Origin: Vibrio sinaloensis
Lineage (GTDB): Bacteria; Pseudomonadota; Gammaproteobacteria; Enterobacterales; Vibrionaceae
Reading direction: 5' to 3'
Assembly: GCF_000808535.1 (NCBI RefSeq)
Contig: NZ_JWLV01000048.1
Coordinates: forward strand, 62,001-126,000
Length of the DNA stretch: 64,000 bases
Part shown: positions 62,504 to 64,000 of the stretch, piece after piece
How the letters are laid out: every line of letters starts with the position of its first letter
Numbering within the stretch: the first letter of the stretch is position 1
Position numbers and translations under genes: made by a program
The notes under the pieces: generated by a model
Seen by the model: the letters and a program-made list of their open reading frames with translations, nothing else
Told to the model about the DNA's origin: nothing
The model's database searches: none

Positions 62504-63406
62504 TTACTCGCTCTTTTCATCAGAGGTTGACGCTTCTTCCTCTTCTTTTGTTTCCACTGTCATCTCAACCACTTGGTTATCGATAAGACGTGCCTTGCCT
62601 AAGAATGCAGACATCAGAATCACGGCTTGAGTGGTTTCGGCTGTAATCGCTTGGAGCGTGCGAGCATCGCGGATAAAGATTTCATCAGGCTGGAGACCTG
62701 CGGCACGCAGCTGATCGCTGGCATCTTCAATCACAGAGGCGTAGTCATCACGACCACCGCGGATTGCACTGCTGATCCAACGCATGGTACGAGCCAATAC
62801 TGGTGCGCGCTGACGCTCATCTAGAGTCAACAGACCGTTGCGAGAGCTCATTGCAAGGCCATCCATTTCACGAACTGTTGGCACACCAATGATCTCGATA
62901 TCGAGCGCTAAGTCTTCAGTCATTTTTCTAATGACGGCTAACTGTTGAAAATCTTTTTCGCCAAAGCAAGCCACATCGGGCTGAACAATGTTGAACAGCT
63001 TGGTGACTATTGTTGATACGCCACGAAAATGACCTGGGCGTGATGCACCTTCTAGAATGGTCGATAAACCTGGAACATCAACCGATGTTTGTTTATCTAG
63101 CCCTTCTGGGTAGATGATTTCAGGCGTTGGGGTGAAGACCAATTCTACCGCCTCACCGCTTAGCTTGGTGAGGTCATCTTCTAATGTGCGAGGGTAGTTA
63201 TTGAGATCGTCAGCACGCTCAAACTGCATTGGGTTAACGAAAATACTCACCACAACCACATCAGCGTGCTCGCGAGCTTTGCGTACTAACGTTAAGTGAC
63301 CTTCGTGTAGGTTGCCCATCGTTGGTACAAACGCGATTGTTCGGCCATCTCTTTTATACTGTTTAATTTGCTCACGAAGAGCAGCAATTTCAGCAAAAGT
63401 TTGCAT
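62504..63406 (-). CDS. panC: Pantothenate synthetase
   Basis: Joins pantoate and beta-alanine. 300 aa from the ATG at 63406 (GAGGATA upstream; an ATG at 63412 is also in frame). PTMGNLHEGHL holds the HIGH-type nucleotide motif, and VDVPGLSTILEGASRPGHFRGVSTIV is the substrate region. The last ~18 residues are very acidic (KEEEEASTSDEKSE) and extend beyond most family members, which suggests a dispensable tail. It lies downstream of panB. Confidence 0.95.
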   Translation of the reverse strand: MQTFAEIAALREQIKQYKRDGRTIAFVPTMGNLHEGHLTLVRKAREHADVVVVSIFVNPMQFERADDLNNYPRTLEDDLTKLSGEAVELVFTPTPEIIYPEGLDKQTSVDVPGLSTILEGASRPGHFRGVSTIVTKLFNIVQPDVACFGEKDFQQLAVIRKMTEDLALDIEIIGVPTVREMDGLAMSSRNGLLTLDERQRAPVLARTMRWISSAIRGGRDDYASVIEDASDQLRAAGLQPDEIFIRDARTLQAITAETTQAVILMSAFLGKARLIDNQVVEMTVETKEEEEASTSDEKSE

Positions 63407-63417
63407 GAACATTATCC

Positions 63418-64000
63418 TCAGGCAATAGTGTGTGCGTCGTCAGGGAACGCACCGCTCTCAACGTCTTGTTTGTATTTGGCAACAGCTTTACGCATGTCTC
63501 CGGTTTCAGCAAGGAAGTTTTTCGAGAACTTTGGCATGTAGTTAGCGGCAATACCAAACATGTCGTGCATCACTAAGATTTGACCGTCTGTCACGTTACC
63601 CGCACCAATACCAATCACCGGCACATCACACACTTCTGTGATGCGAGCTGCGAGCTCCTTAGGGACACATTCCAGTAGGATGATTTGCGCGCCTGCCTCT
63701 TGGAGCGCTAGGGCATCGCGAACCATGCGATCCGCTTTTTCTTGGTCGCGGCCTTGTACCTTGAAGCCACCAAAAATGTTGACTGACTGAGGCGTTAATC
63801 CAAGATGAGCACAAACTGGTACGGCACGCTCTGTCAGCATTTTTACGGTCTCGACTAACCAGTCGCCACCTTCGATTTTCACCATATTTGCACCCGCACG
63901 CATTAGCTTTCCTGCGTTCTTACACGCTTGCTCAGGCGTTGCGTAACTCATAAACGGCATATCAGCCATTAGAAGGCAGTTTGGGCTTCCTGCGCGTACA
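63418..64000 (-). CDS. panB: 3-methyl-2-oxobutanoate hydroxymethyltransferase (partial)
   Basis: The N-terminal part runs off the right end of the window. The frame is open past the first internal Met, and at 63970-64000 it reads VRAGSPNCLL before MADMPFMSY, the normal continuation. KIEGGDW and LGLTPQSV are conserved ketopantoate-synthesis motifs. It is the first step of pantothenate synthesis, in an operon with panC. Confidence 0.95.
   Translation of the reverse strand, partial: VRAGSPNCLLMADMPFMSYATPEQACKNAGKLMRAGANMVKIEGGDWLVETVKMLTERAVPVCAHLGLTPQSVNIFGGFKVQGRDQEKADRMVRDALALQEAGAQIILLECVPKELAARITEVCDVPVIGIGAGNVTDGQILVMHDMFGIAANYMPKFSKNFLAETGDMRKAVAKYKQDVESGAFPDDAHTIA

Noticed and set aside
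1..64000. CRISPR arrays, IS elements, rRNA genes, superintegron attC arrays
   Set aside because: I saw no regularly spaced repeats, transposase genes, rRNA or VCR-like arrays in the window.

Overview
The window is a stretch of a Vibrio large chromosome (Gammaproteobacteria). The evidence is gene order and protein sequence: rpsU-yqeY-dnaG-rpoD, surE-pcm-nlpD-rpoS, rpsP-rimM-trmD-rplS, a type IV pilus cluster pilABCD-coaE-zapD-yacG, pdhR-aceEF-lpd, and a LuxR/HapR/OpaR-type quorum-sensing regulator next to lpd and hpt. These are core genes with ordinary lengths and intact motifs. The exact species cannot be set from the sequence alone.

Layout. 1-2410: djlA and an HD-GYP protein. 2442-15019: a 12.6-kb integrated element. 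15225-19729: the rpoD/dnaG/yqeY/rpsU operon (minus). 19961-30411: tsaD, a hydrolase, plsY, folB-folK-uppP, then ftsB-ispD-ispF-truD-surE-pcm-nlpD-rpoS. 30494-36488: a CNNM/CBS protein, ypjD, ffh, and the rpsP operon. 36772-43822: yacG-zapD-coaE-pilDCBA and nadC. 43964-48769: ampD, fldB, xerD, dsbC, recJ. 49126-56254: pdhR and the pyruvate dehydrogenase genes, with two clear PdhR boxes. 56369-64000: the luxR-type regulator, hpt, can, a SulP transporter, an ABC-2 exporter, panC and the 3' part of panB.

The element is the unusual part. It sits in a tRNA-Ile2 (anticodon CAT) gene beside rpoD, the neighbourhood in which V. cholerae carries VSP-II. The host gene is cut in its T-loop: nucleotides 1-56 remain beside rpoD with the original strong promoter, and nucleotides 53-76 lie 12.6 kb away at the other end of the element with the original terminator. 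The element carries a complete replacement tRNA-Ile2 gene. That copy is interrupted after the anticodon by a 243-nt insert with the hallmarks of a group I intron. So the functional gene seems to be element-borne and to need RNA splicing.

The element encodes a three-gene module of two tyrosine recombinases and a small coiled-coil protein. It resembles the Tn554 TnpA/B/C arrangement and the Gamma-Mobile-Trio (GmtY/Z/X) islands of Vibrio. Cargo includes a SET-domain protein with a post-SET cysteine cluster, an operon of a small helical protein, an XRE regulator and a retron-like reverse transcriptase behind a hairpin-rich leader, a divergent HAD-like protein, and several small or decayed ORFs. 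Repeated hairpin units flank the reverse-transcriptase module, and iterated 12-bp sites and imperfect terminal inverted repeats lie at the element ends. All functional claims for the cargo are inference from sequence.
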